This document shows positions 1 through 8,556 of a DNA stretch of 10,375 nucleotides, piece by piece (position 1 is the first letter of the stretch; each line of letters begins with the position of its first letter). The notes below the pieces were generated by a model, which was given only the letters and a program-made list of their open reading frames with translations, did no database searches and was not told the DNA's origin. A program made the position numbers and the translations under genes. The stretch is from an uncultured Blautia sp. (GTDB taxonomy: Bacteria; Bacillota; Clostridia; Lachnospirales; Lachnospiraceae): contig CAMBYR010000055.1 in NCBI GenBank assembly GCA_945872375.1, positions 1 to 10,375 of the forward strand, written 5' to 3'.

Positions 1-1711
1 GGCTGTCACGCGGCAGAATCAGTGCCTGAAGCTGCGGCCCATTGTCAACGCCCTCGATACAGTACACAATAGGACCTCGCATCAGGCCGACGCAGCCGGC
101 TGTATCTATGCAGCGTACCGTTCCGTACATTCTTCGGATCTCCATGGGGAAGCTCATCTTTACCACATCGGAAGCTCCCCATACACGGCGGATATACGCA
201 TAGCCGTCTTTCATCTCGTACTCTGCGGCTTCACCATTGACGGTGATTGCCAGAGAATCCTTCGCCACATATCCCGGAACATGAATGGCCAGGGTAAAGG
301 CCTCTTCTGTTTTTGGTGCCAGTGAATAGCTCACCTCTCCCTTCCAGGGATACCCGCTCTCCACCGTAATATCTGCATGAGATAACTCTGCCTTCTGTCC
401 GATCATCAGATGCGCATAGATCGTATCCTCGCTTTCACTCCAGCAGTATTTTCCAATGGAAAGAATCATTCTCGCAAGGTTTGGAGGACAGCACGCACAT
501 TGATACCAACCCGGTCTTTCCGGAAGGACATGCTTCATGCCAAACACTTCCCCGGAAAGTCCCGGATTTGTCTCCAGCGGATTAACATAGAAGAAATGTC
601 TTCCGTCAAGCTGCATGCCGCTGATCGTGGAATTGTAAATGCACCGTTCCATCACATCCGCATACGTTCCTTTGGGTTCCAGATCCAGCATGGCTTTTGC
701 AAAAAAGACCAGACCGATCTGGGCGCAGGTCTCCGCATAAGCCCGATCCGGTGGAAGATCATAATCCTTGGAAAAGGCCTCCCATTCCCCTGAGGAGCCA
801 ATGGCACCTGTCAGATACATTTTTTTCCGGAGAATGCTGTTCATCAGTCTCTCACAGGCCTGTTTGAGGGAGTCATCCTCTGTGGCTGCCGCCAGGTCTG
901 CCATGGCGCGGTAAAGATAGACCGCACGTACTGCATGGCCCTCGGCAGACATCTGTTCACGAACCGGTGCATGAGACTGGTTGTATTCCAGATACTCCGG
1001 ACCCATATGGAAGATATCAAAATCACGATTTTCCTTTTCCCTGCGGAAGAAATCCTTCCGCTTTCCTCTGCTCTCGATAAAATAGGAAGCCAGTTTGCTG
1101 TATTTTTCGTCTCCGGTCACCTGATAAAGACGCATCAGCCCCACTTCCACCTCTTCGTGGCCCGGGATGCCGTAATGCTCCTCGTCAAATACCGACGCAA
1201 TACAGTCCGTCATCTTTTCAGCCACCTCAAGGATCTTCTTTTTACCGGTTACTTCATAATATCCGCAGGCAGCCTCCATCATATGCCCCATGCAGTAAAG
1301 TTCGTGGCCCTCCAGCAGGTTTTTCCAGCGATGCTCCGGCTCTTTGATCGTAAAATACGTATCCAGATAGCCGTCCTCCTGCTGTGCCTTTGCAATGATA
1401 TTGATCACTTCATCCGCGCACTTTTCCAGCTCCGGATCCGGATGTACCCACAGAGAGTAGGCTGCTGCCTCCAGCCATTTTGCCACATCGCTGTCCTGGA
1501 ATACCATTCCGTAAAAGTCCCCTTCCTCCATGCCGGCAGCGATCCGGAAATTCGCCAGTGCATGACTTTTTTCCGCACCGGGAATCTCATCATTGAGTAT
1601 TTTCTGCTGATAGGGGATCACGGTATCCACCACCAGTTTCTGGTAAGGAGACCAGAATTTATCATCACATCTTGTCTGTTTTAATGAAACAGCATGAATT
1701 TTGTTTTTCAT
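1..1711 (-). CDS. GH127 beta-L-arabinofuranosidase, 3' end cut by window edge
   Basis: Predicted intracellular retaining exo-glycosidase that removes terminal beta-L-arabinofuranose using a zinc-bound cysteine nucleophile. I translated 570 residues from ATG 1711 with no stop before the left edge; family members are about 650 residues, so roughly the last 80 are missing. The active site aligns with the characterised Bifidobacterium HypBA1: E311 in a WEAF motif (acid/base, E322 there), E327 and C329 in YAETCAQIG (zinc ligands), and C407-C408 in CACCPPNLAR (nucleophile plus zinc ligand). The E311-E327 spacing of 16 equals the HypBA1 spacing. A later RGPIVYCIEGVDN block is also typical of the family. 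There is no signal peptide. The start lies 10 bases after the preceding GH31 stop, and its GAAGGA ribosome site is inside the end of that gene, so it is the last visible operon member. Other GH127 enzymes act on different sugars (for example in RG-II breakdown), so family is sure and substrate is probable. Confidence 0.9.
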   Translation of the reverse strand, partial: MKNKIHAVSLKQTRCDDKFWSPYQKLVVDTVIPYQQKILNDEIPGAEKSHALANFRIAAGMEEGDFYGMVFQDSDVAKWLEAAAYSLWVHPDPELEKCADEVINIIAKAQQEDGYLDTYFTIKEPEHRWKNLLEGHELYCMGHMMEAACGYYEVTGKKKILEVAEKMTDCIASVFDEEHYGIPGHEEVEVGLMRLYQVTGDEKYSKLASYFIESRGKRKDFFRREKENRDFDIFHMGPEYLEYNQSHAPVREQMSAEGHAVRAVYLYRAMADLAAATEDDSLKQACERLMNSILRKKMYLTGAIGSSGEWEAFSKDYDLPPDRAYAETCAQIGLVFFAKAMLDLEPKGTYADVMERCIYNSTISGMQLDGRHFFYVNPLETNPGLSGEVFGMKHVLPERPGWYQCACCPPNLARMILSIGKYCWSESEDTIYAHLMIGQKAELSHADITVESGYPWKGEVSYSLAPKTEEAFTLAIHVPGYVAKDSLAITVNGEAAEYEMKDGYAYIRRVWGASDVVKMSFPMEIRRMYGTVRCIDTAGCVGLMRGPIVYCIEGVDNGPQLQALILPRDS

Positions 1712-1721
1712 AACAGAATAC

Positions 1722-4010
1722 CTATTTTCCTTCACTTAATGCAATTACTGCCTGATTGCCTTCTTTGCGGATCACAGCATCCTTGTCCCACAGAGCCTTT
1801 GTCTGCCAGCTTCCGTCTCCGCCCTGTACCGTCACGGTAATCTCCTGTCCGCGTCTGACTGCCTCTGCTCTCATGACCGGTTTTCCACAAAGATCCGGGA
1901 TCGTCACCTGAGCGCATTCTCCGTCTGCCAGCCAGGAAACCGCCAGAGTCACACCGGATGCAAAATCATAATCCGGTTTTGTACTGCAGCTTCCAAGAGC
2001 AAGAATTCTGCCCGGTGCCACCATCAGAGGCATTGCATGGTAATCAAAGGTTTCTGTATGCCATTTTCCGCCTTCACGGAGTTCCTCTGTCATCAGATTA
2101 TACCACTTGCCCTCCGGAAGATAATATTCCACCTCTCCGTTTTCCCGAAATACCGGTGCCACCAGAAGACTGTCACCCATCATGTACTGCATATCCAGAG
2201 GCAGACAGGTACGGTCGCCCGGATATTCCATAAACATCGGACGCATCATCGGTACACCTGTTTCTGAGGATACCGCTGCCATCTGATACAGATACGGCAT
2301 CAGCCGGCATTTCAGCTCTACCATTTCCTTTAAGACAACACAGGACTCATCATCGAACAGCCACGGAACGCGGTAAGACGAGCTTCCGTGCAGACGGCTG
2401 TGTGAGCTCATCAGGCCAAACTGGCACCATCTCTTGTAAATATCCGGTGATGCAGTCTGTTCAAATCCGCTGATATCATGGCTCCAGAATCCAAATCCGC
2501 CGCATGCCAGAGAAAGTCCGCCGCGCAGTGTTTCTGCCATGGAGCTGTAGGTTGCGGAGCAGTCTCCGCCCCAGTGTGCCGGGAACTGTTGTCCTCCCAC
2601 GGTTGCAGAGCGGGCAAACAGTACGGCATTGCCTTTCTGCTTCTCCTGCTCCAGCAATGTGAATACCGCTCTGTTATACAGATAGGTGTACGCATTGTGC
2701 ATATCTGCCGGATCAGAGCCGTCGAACCACTGAATATCCTTTACCGGAACTCTTTCGCCAAAGTCTGTCTTAAAGCAGTCCACACCCATATCCAGAAGTG
2801 CTTTCAGCTTGCCCTGGTACCATGCGGCCGCATCCGGATTTGTGAAATCCACCAGAGCCATTCCCGGCTGCCACAGATCCGTCTGCCATACGGAACCGTC
2901 CGTTTTCTTCAGAAGATAGCCTTTTTCTTTTCCCTCTTTAAACAGATAGGACATCTGGCCGATATAGGGATTGATCCATACGCAGATCTTCAGTCCACGG
3001 TCGTGATAGCGCTTCAGCATTCCCGCCGGATCAGAGAAGGTATCCGGATCCCAGATAAAATCGCACCAGCGATATGCACGCATCCAGTAGCAGTCAAAAT
3101 GGAACACATGCAGCGGAATGTCTCTGTCTGCCATTCCCTGAATAAAGCTGCTGGTGGTTTCTTCATCGTAATTCGTGGTGAAGGAGGTGGTCAGCCAGAG
3201 GCCAAAGGACCATGCCGGAGGAAGCGCCGGTTTTCCTGTCAGCTCACAGTATCTGGAAACCGTTCCTTTGGGATCCTCTCCTGCGATCACATAATAGCCA
3301 AGGGTCTCTCCCGGAACGGAGAACTGTACCTCTTCCACTTTTTCGCTGCCGATTTCGAAGGATACCTCTCCCAGGGTATCCACCAGAATGCCATAGCCCT
3401 TGCTGCTAAGATAGAACGGAATGCACTTATAGCCCTGCTCGCTGGCTGTGCCGCCGTCCTCGTTCCAGTTTTCCACGATCTGGCCATTCTTCACAAAGGT
3501 GGTAAAACGCTCGCCCAGACCATATACATATTCTCCCACATCCAGACTGAGCTGCTCCACCATATAGCTTTCGCCGGTGTCCCGGTTCAGCATCCGGGCC
3601 ATATTTCTGTAATCAGACATGGTCAGCAGTCTGTCATTTCGGTAATAAGCCACGCACCAGCTTCCTGATGCCTTTGCGATCACTGCTTTTGCTGCCCCGC
3701 TCTGATAGGTCAGTGTGTTCTCGTCCTCTGTGACGGTCACTGTACGCTCTGCGGGATATATGACGGGACGAACCGGTTTTCCGGCCTTTCCGTCAAAATG
3801 AGTCACCTCTGTATGAATCACATCCTCCATGGGACTTGTGAAGGTTACTGTCAGCATTCCGATATTCAGACAGTCCCCGCGATCTGTAATGCGCTTTGCC
3901 ACTCCATAGACCACAAGACTCTCGCCATCCACTTCATGACCGGCATATTCCACTGCAAAAGTGGGCTCATACTCTTTTCTCATTAACCAGAAACCATTTG
4001 TAAATTTCAT
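1722..4010 (-). CDS. yicI: GH31 alpha-xylosidase, YicI-like
   Basis: Predicted cytoplasmic retaining alpha-xylosidase, releasing alpha-D-xylose from the non-reducing end of oligosaccharides such as isoprimeverose or xyloglucan fragments. At 762 residues it is close to E. coli YicI (772). The N-terminal beta domain covers about 1-245, the catalytic barrel about 255-600, and beta domains follow. Long stretches match YicI: D416 in KTDFGERVP is the nucleophile (same number as in YicI), D483 in HWGGDCSATY is the acid/base, and SHSRLHGSSSYRVPW and FGFWSHDISGFE are also conserved. Residues linked to xylose rather than glucose specificity in YicI are present as F277, C307, W345 and K414; YicI F308 is tyrosine here. 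No signal peptide. The ATG follows the upstream membrane-protein stop by 15 bases, with AGAGGAG and TGGAG sequences in that gap serving as ribosome site. It is followed at 10 bases by GH127. Alpha-xylosidase is well supported; the natural oligosaccharide is inferred. Confidence 0.93.
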   Translation of the reverse strand: MKFTNGFWLMRKEYEPTFAVEYAGHEVDGESLVVYGVAKRITDRGDCLNIGMLTVTFTSPMEDVIHTEVTHFDGKAGKPVRPVIYPAERTVTVTEDENTLTYQSGAAKAVIAKASGSWCVAYYRNDRLLTMSDYRNMARMLNRDTGESYMVEQLSLDVGEYVYGLGERFTTFVKNGQIVENWNEDGGTASEQGYKCIPFYLSSKGYGILVDTLGEVSFEIGSEKVEEVQFSVPGETLGYYVIAGEDPKGTVSRYCELTGKPALPPAWSFGLWLTTSFTTNYDEETTSSFIQGMADRDIPLHVFHFDCYWMRAYRWCDFIWDPDTFSDPAGMLKRYHDRGLKICVWINPYIGQMSYLFKEGKEKGYLLKKTDGSVWQTDLWQPGMALVDFTNPDAAAWYQGKLKALLDMGVDCFKTDFGERVPVKDIQWFDGSDPADMHNAYTYLYNRAVFTLLEQEKQKGNAVLFARSATVGGQQFPAHWGGDCSATYSSMAETLRGGLSLACGGFGFWSHDISGFEQTASPDIYKRWCQFGLMSSHSRLHGSSSYRVPWLFDDESCVVLKEMVELKCRLMPYLYQMAAVSSETGVPMMRPMFMEYPGDRTCLPLDMQYMMGDSLLVAPVFRENGEVEYYLPEGKWYNLMTEELREGGKWHTETFDYHAMPLMVAPGRILALGSCSTKPDYDFASGVTLAVSWLADGECAQVTIPDLCGKPVMRAEAVRRGQEITVTVQGGDGSWQTKALWDKDAVIRKEGNQAVIALSEGK

Positions 4011-4025
4011 CTTTCTCCACTCCTC

Positions 4026-4685
4026 TTACTCACAATTTTCACCTGATGCATGTATTTCCTCCGGCATGTGCCTGTCCAGAAGCGGATCGATCATGTAGGA
4101 TGCCACACAGGAAACCGCTCCCGGAATGATCAGAAACAAAGCCGGCTGCGCAAGCAAAGCCAGGTAAGCTGCTGCAAACATGGCCAGCAATATCAACGAT
4201 ATGGGCAGATGTTTTACAGTCATATAAAAAGATAACTTTACAAACCATCCCGACGGCATCGCAAAACGTGACAGCGCCGGGAAAACATAGCACGCAGCTA
4301 TGATAAAAAATACAATCACCAGTGCATACAGCACCATAAAAAACAATCCAAACAAATTACGCAGCTTTGCGTTCAGAATTCCGATATTCAGAAACATCAC
4401 AAAAAGGACGCCTCCATAGATCAATGTCAGAGGAATGGACGAAAGCAGGTTCTGCTTATACGTATGCCAGAACTGTCTGGAGATCGTATCCCTGTCATGT
4501 CTCACGGATTTCGTCACCGCCGCATACAGGGCGCTGAAGGATGCTCCGATCGTAATCACCGGAATACATCCGATCAGCCAGTAGACACTCACGACCATCA
4601 GGTCAAAAATCTTTCCTGTATAGGTATAAAAATTCCCGTCAAAGTCAAACATTTTTTTCCCAAATGCTTTGTTCTCTTTTTTCAT
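4026..4685 (-). CDS. YesL-family (DUF624) membrane protein
   Basis: Small integral membrane protein of 219 residues that fits the YesL/DUF624 family, which is found in Firmicute operons for sugar ABC transporters and glycosidases. Its biochemical role is unknown; an accessory role in transport or regulation is only a guess. Visible are a short basic start with an aromatic FDFDGNFY stretch, then about five hydrophobic segments near 26-58, 82-103, 110-135, 158-178 and 180-200, and a polar acidic tail. The conserved-looking loop after the first segment (about residues 59-80, VRHDRDTISRQFWHTYKQN) resembles the equivalent loop in YesL proteins. GGAGG lies six bases before the ATG. It sits between the two GH31 genes, 40 bases after one and 15 before the other, so it is cotranscribed with them. 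Family assignment is from pattern memory and moderately strong. Confidence 0.8.
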   Translation of the reverse strand: MKKENKAFGKKMFDFDGNFYTYTGKIFDLMVVSVYWLIGCIPVITIGASFSALYAAVTKSVRHDRDTISRQFWHTYKQNLLSSIPLTLIYGGVLFVMFLNIGILNAKLRNLFGLFFMVLYALVIVFFIIAACYVFPALSRFAMPSGWFVKLSFYMTVKHLPISLILLAMFAAAYLALLAQPALFLIIPGAVSCVASYMIDPLLDRHMPEEIHASGENCE

Positions 4686-4712
4686 CCGGTTCCTCCGACA
4701 TCATCAAATTTT

Positions 4713-4743
4713 CTTCAGATCAGTTTTACTTCAGATCAATTTT
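4713..4743 (-). repeat. 15-base tandem near-repeat across the GH31 stop codon
   Basis: On the plus strand CTTCAGATCAGTTTT (4713-4727) is followed one base later by CTTCAGATCAATTTT (4729-4743), one mismatch, period 16. It straddles the TAA stop (4726-4728), so the second half lies in the last codons of the GH31 gene and the first half in the 40-base gap. It looks like a small slippage duplication that lengthened the gap. No function is evident. Confidence 0.7.
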
Positions 4744-6759
4744 GTATTCGTTTTTTGTGAACAGCGGGATCTGTTCGATAGGCGCTGCTGTCACAACCGT
4801 CTGTCCGCCTTCATATTCTTCGCCGGTCCATGCATTTGTCCACTTTGCTCCGGCCGGCAGGTAAACTGCTGTTTCCGTACATCCGGCATCGGTGATCGGT
4901 TTGACCAGAATATCCGGTCCGAACATATACTCGTCCTCCACATTCCAGGATTCCTGATCCTCCGGGAATTCATAGAACAGGGTACGCATTACCGGTGTTC
5001 CCTTTTCATGAGCCTCTTTCATACGCTCTGATACATAGGGACGAAGCTTTTCACGAAGATTCAGATAGTAGCTGAGGATCTCATATACCTGATCGGTATA
5101 GCTCCATACTTCATTGGGTGCTCCGGATACACACTCTGCACCGCCTGTGGTGCCGTACTGCGGCTGAAGCGGCCAGCGATAGCCGTGAAGACGCATAACC
5201 GGACAGAAGCATCCATATTCGAACCAGCGGATCAGGATCTCGTGGAAATCCGGATCGTTGACATTGGCACCGAAGAATCCGCCGATGTCGGTGGTCCACC
5301 ACGGAATACCTGCCATACCCATATTCAGGCCTGCTGCCACCTGGTTCTTCATGCTCGGGAAGGAGGATTTGATATCACCGGACCATACCAGCGCACCATA
5401 TCTCTGGGATCCTGCCCATGCACAGCGCAGAAGGTTGATGATATTCTCCTGTCCTTCTGCCGTCATACCATCAAAGAAGGTCTTTGCATACATCACCGGA
5501 TAAATATTTCCTACCTGCACATCCGGTCCCAGATGGTAACGGTAGTTTTCAAAATCATATACCGTATACTCCGGCTCTGCCTCATCCAGCCAGAATACCC
5601 TGATGCCCTTGTCGTAGTAATTCTTCTTTGCTTTTTCCCATACATATTCTCTGGCTTCCGGATTGGTTGCATCATAATGCAGCGTATTTCCCTGGAAGTC
5701 CATGGAAATGGGGTATCCGGATTCCACACGGATCAGAAGGCCCTTGCCCTTCATTTCTTCAAAGTTTTCACTGCGGTAATCTACGGTAGGCCAGATGGAA
5801 ACCATCAGCTCAATGCCCATCTCCTTCAGCTCAGCGATCATTGCATCCGGATCCGGCCAGTAGGTGGGATCAAATTTCCACTCACCCTGCAGCGGCCAGT
5901 GGAAGAAATCCACAACGATCACAGAGATCGGAAGGCCTCTTCTCTTGTATTCTCTTGCGACCTCCAGAAGCTCCTCCTGGGTCTGATAACGCAGCTTGCA
6001 CTGCCAGAAGCCCATGGCGTAATCCGGCATCATCGGCACCTTGCCGGTGGCATTTGCATATGCCTCCTCGATCTCTGCCGGTGTATCTCCTGCTGTGATC
6101 CAGTAATCCAGCTTCTTGGTGGAAAATGCTTCCCATGTGGTGATGTTCTTTCCGAAATTCACACGGCCAACTGCCGGATTGTTCCAGAGGAATCCGTATC
6201 CAAGACTGGATACCGCAAACGGTACACTCGCCTGTGAATTTCTGTGCGCCAGCTCAAGGTCTGCCCCCTTCACATCCAGAAACGGCTGCTGATACTGTCC
6301 CATACCAAAAATCTTTTCATCAGGATTGGAAATAAATCTCATGGAAAGACGGTAGTCTCCTCCGATGATCGGCTTGAATTCTCTTGCATCCACCTCCAGA
6401 GAGCTGCAGGTGCTGCCGAACATATCTTTTCTTGTGCGCAGATATTCTTCCAGAAGCACTTCATCTTTCTGATTGAAGAAGGTGATCTTGCCGATCAGGT
6501 TGATTTCTGCACGGATCTTGCCGTTCACGATCTCTCCGCCGTCTTCTCTTACCGTAATCTGCGCAGTTCCCGGGTTCTCCTGCTTCAGAAGCGCCCAGTC
6601 CTCATCCGGCATCTGTGCCAGCTTTGTGGAACGTACACGGAGGCTGTTCTCGCCCCACGGTTCAATGATCAGCCTCTCTGCCTCATAACGATAGCAGAGA
6701 GCATTTCCCTTTTGTTCAAAATAGCCGTAAACAACCTTTACTTCATCCTGTGATGCCAT
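4726..6759 (-). CDS. GH31 alpha-xylosidase-like glycosidase (second type)
   Basis: Predicted cytoplasmic retaining alpha-glycosidase, probably an alpha-xylosidase. Counting from ATG 6759 it has 677 residues: an N-terminal beta domain to about 235, a catalytic barrel to about 575, and a C-terminal beta domain ending in the KWTNAWTGEEYEGG block. D392 in FWLDEAEPE is the expected nucleophile and D462 in LVWSGDI the expected acid/base, 70 residues apart as is usual for GH31. The WLD-EPE form of the nucleophile motif belongs to a GH31 branch distinct from the YicI-like enzyme in the same operon, so the two should differ in substrate. The open frame could begin at TTG 6765, but AAGGAG (6769-6774) would then be only three bases away; it is nine bases from ATG 6759, which I chose. 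No signal peptide. The gap to the upstream permease is 22 bases. An alpha-glucosidase or transglycosidase activity cannot be excluded. Confidence 0.87.
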   Translation of the reverse strand: MASQDEVKVVYGYFEQKGNALCYRYEAERLIIEPWGENSLRVRSTKLAQMPDEDWALLKQENPGTAQITVREDGGEIVNGKIRAEINLIGKITFFNQKDEVLLEEYLRTRKDMFGSTCSSLEVDAREFKPIIGGDYRLSMRFISNPDEKIFGMGQYQQPFLDVKGADLELAHRNSQASVPFAVSSLGYGFLWNNPAVGRVNFGKNITTWEAFSTKKLDYWITAGDTPAEIEEAYANATGKVPMMPDYAMGFWQCKLRYQTQEELLEVAREYKRRGLPISVIVVDFFHWPLQGEWKFDPTYWPDPDAMIAELKEMGIELMVSIWPTVDYRSENFEEMKGKGLLIRVESGYPISMDFQGNTLHYDATNPEAREYVWEKAKKNYYDKGIRVFWLDEAEPEYTVYDFENYRYHLGPDVQVGNIYPVMYAKTFFDGMTAEGQENIINLLRCAWAGSQRYGALVWSGDIKSSFPSMKNQVAAGLNMGMAGIPWWTTDIGGFFGANVNDPDFHEILIRWFEYGCFCPVMRLHGYRWPLQPQYGTTGGAECVSGAPNEVWSYTDQVYEILSYYLNLREKLRPYVSERMKEAHEKGTPVMRTLFYEFPEDQESWNVEDEYMFGPDILVKPITDAGCTETAVYLPAGAKWTNAWTGEEYEGGQTVVTAAPIEQIPLFTKNEYKIDLK

Positions 6760-6768
6760 AATCAATTT

Positions 6769-6774
6769 CTCCTT
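6769..6774 (-). promoter_or_regulatory. Ribosome-binding site fixing the start of the first GH31 gene
   Basis: On the minus strand AAGGAG precedes ATG 6759 by nine bases. The alternative TTG at 6765 is only three bases away, too close for normal initiation, so the two extra N-terminal residues of the longer frame are unlikely to be made. Confidence 0.75.
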
Positions 6775-6781
6775 TACATTT

Positions 6782-7618
6782 TCAGTCTTTTACTGCACCT
6801 GCTACCAGACCGCCCACAATATATTTCTGCAGGAAGATAAAGAGCAGGACGACCGGAATGACCAGAATGGTTCCATACGCCATGATACAGTTCCATTTTG
6901 TACCGTACGCATTCTGAAATTTATAAATATTCGCGGTCAGAGGACGCATCTCTGCGTTTACATTAAATGTCATGGAATATACCAGGTCATTCCATCCATT
7001 GAGGAAGGAAATAACAACAATGGTAATAATACCGGTTTTTACTGCCGGAATCATAACATACAAAAATGATTTCAGGGCTCCGCAGCCATCCAGCCGTGCC
7101 GCTTCGTCCAGTGCCTTCGGAACGCTCTTGAAATACGGACGGAGGGTAACCACCGCAAACGGAATGGAGGCGGCTGCTATGGCGATAGGCGCCGTAAAAT
7201 GTGTTCCGAGAATATGCAGCTTATTAAAGATCAGATACATGGGCGTCAGTGTCAGGGATGCGGGAAGCATCTGTGCCACCAGGAAGGTAAGCAGGAACAC
7301 GTGTGATCCGCGAACCTTAAAACGACCCATACCATAAGCAGCAGGAACACCCAGGATCAATGCAATGCCCATGGTAAGAAAACCATTGATAAAGCTGTTT
7401 CTCAAAGATAACAGGAAGGTCTTATCTGTCAGGTTTACCAGCCACGGATCAACGGTGAACTCGTGGGGGAAGTATGTCAGAATCTTTCCAAATGTCTCTG
7501 AATCCGATTTAAAGGAAATCTGAACCAGCCAGTAAATGGGGAAAAGAAAAATAATTGCAATGATGATCGCCACGATGGAATTCACCAGTTCTTTTCTTCC
7601 TTCTTTTGTCTTAAACAT
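6782..7618 (-). CDS. Sugar ABC transporter permease, MalG/AraQ type
   Basis: Inner-membrane subunit of a CUT1 carbohydrate importer, pairing with the permease encoded just upstream. Counting from ATG 7618 it has 278 residues and about six hydrophobic segments (near 12-35, 72-96, 106-130, 142-160, 194-215 and 245-268). The cytoplasmic EAA loop that contacts the ATPase is clear at 171-191, beginning DEAARLDGCG and ending IP. The C-terminus, KYIVGGLVAGAVKD, is the typical end of MalG-like permeases. An in-frame ATG at 7627 would give 281 residues, but AAGGAGG (7628-7634) abuts it directly; the same site is nine bases from ATG 7618, so I chose that. The upstream stop (7620-7622) lies one base before this start, suggesting translational coupling. 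The sugar carried cannot be read from the permease; the neighbouring enzymes suggest a xylose- and arabinose-decorated oligosaccharide. Confidence 0.92.
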   Translation of the reverse strand: MFKTKEGRKELVNSIVAIIIAIIFLFPIYWLVQISFKSDSETFGKILTYFPHEFTVDPWLVNLTDKTFLLSLRNSFINGFLTMGIALILGVPAAYGMGRFKVRGSHVFLLTFLVAQMLPASLTLTPMYLIFNKLHILGTHFTAPIAIAAASIPFAVVTLRPYFKSVPKALDEAARLDGCGALKSFLYVMIPAVKTGIITIVVISFLNGWNDLVYSMTFNVNAEMRPLTANIYKFQNAYGTKWNCIMAYGTILVIPVVLLFIFLQKYIVGGLVAGAVKD

Positions 7619-7619
7619 T

Positions 7620-8507
7620 CTAATCATCCTCCTTTGCCAGCATTCTCAGATAAAACAGTCCAATGATGAAGAGGCATGCAAACAGTACCATGGCAACTGC
7701 AGCACCTTCTGAAAACTTAAACTGTGTAAAGGATCTTACATAAGAATAGGTACCCAGCACATCGGTAGCATTCAGAGGACCTCCTGCGGTCATGATATAC
7801 ATCAGGTCGAATGCGCGGAAGGTATAAATAAAGCCCAGCATCAGTACTGCCATAATGGAGCCACGCATCAGCGGCAGGGTAATATGCAGGAATTTCTGTC
7901 CCCAGTTTGCGCCGTCAATGGATGCGCTCTCGTAAACATCCTGGGAAATGCTGGTCAGACCCGACATCAGAAGAAGCATGTTAAACGGAATACCTACCCA
8001 GCAGTTCATGATAACGACCGCGATCAGTGCGGTGGAACCGGTAACCAGCCATTCCGGACCCTGGATTCCGATTTTTCCAAGAAGATCGTTGATCAGACCG
8101 GCATTGGAAAAAATATTTTTTCCAAGAAGACCGGTAACAGACATGGGCATCATGTAGCTGACCAGGATCATGCCGCGGATCGGGCCGGAAAGTTTAAATT
8201 TCTGATTGAAGAACATGGCAAACGCAAATCCGATCGTAAACTGGAACACCAGACATGCAATGGTAAAGATGAAGGTGTTTCTCAGAACAAGCAGGAATGT
8301 GCTGTCATGGAACAGGTTGATATAGTTTTCAAAGCCGATAAAAACGGAGCCGCCCTTTGTAAGGTTCTTAACATCCACGTTTTTAAAGCTGAGGATCAGG
8401 TTGTATACCAGCGGATATCCCAAAACGACCAGCATGTAGATAAACGCCGGAATGATAAACAGATATCCGTCATTCTCACGTCTGGCACTGGCATTCTTTG
8501 TTTTCAT
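7620..8507 (-). CDS. Sugar ABC transporter permease, MalF/AraP type
   Basis: First of the two inner-membrane subunits of the CUT1 importer. It has 295 residues, a polar charged N-terminus (KTKNASARREND), and six predicted hydrophobic segments near 14-36, 74-100, 108-130, 158-184, 215-238 and 267-288. The EAA loop for the ATPase is at 192-212, starting YESASIDGANWGQKF and ending LPLM. The periplasm-facing style YPLVYNLILSFKN near residues 31-43 is typical of MalF/UgpA-type permeases. The ATG at 8507 has AGAGG ten bases upstream, weaker than the sites of the binding protein and second permease. A 155-base gap with a strong stem-loop separates it from the binding-protein gene, so its expression is probably lower. 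No ATPase gene is visible in the operon. Confidence 0.93.
   Translation of the reverse strand: MKTKNASARRENDGYLFIIPAFIYMLVVLGYPLVYNLILSFKNVDVKNLTKGGSVFIGFENYINLFHDSTFLLVLRNTFIFTIACLVFQFTIGFAFAMFFNQKFKLSGPIRGMILVSYMMPMSVTGLLGKNIFSNAGLINDLLGKIGIQGPEWLVTGSTALIAVVIMNCWVGIPFNMLLLMSGLTSISQDVYESASIDGANWGQKFLHITLPLMRGSIMAVLMLGFIYTFRAFDLMYIMTAGGPLNATDVLGTYSYVRSFTQFKFSEGAAVAMVLFACLFIIGLFYLRMLAKEDD
7628..7634 (-). promoter_or_regulatory. Ribosome-binding site fixing the second permease start
   Basis: AAGGAGG on the minus strand lies inside the last codons of the first permease. It touches the ATG at 7627 with no spacer but stands nine bases from ATG 7618, supporting the shorter protein and coupling of the two permeases. 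Confidence 0.75.
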
Positions 8508-8556
8508 ATGCGAATCGCCTCTCTTTCTTTTTGATTCGTTTCATTAAGCGACTTTT

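Noticed and set aside
935..1684. Plus-strand open frame of 249 residues at the left end
   Set aside because: It is antisense to the GH127 gene, whose frame is open from 1711 to the window edge and carries all active-site motifs.
2478..3668. Plus-strand open frame of 396 residues opposite the YicI-like GH31
   Set aside because: The minus-strand frame matches YicI throughout, including catalytic residues; the plus frame has no recognisable domain.
5185..6237. Plus-strand open frame of 350 residues opposite the first GH31 gene
   Set aside because: It lies wholly within a confidently assigned glycosidase and shows no recognisable motif or supporting ribosome site.
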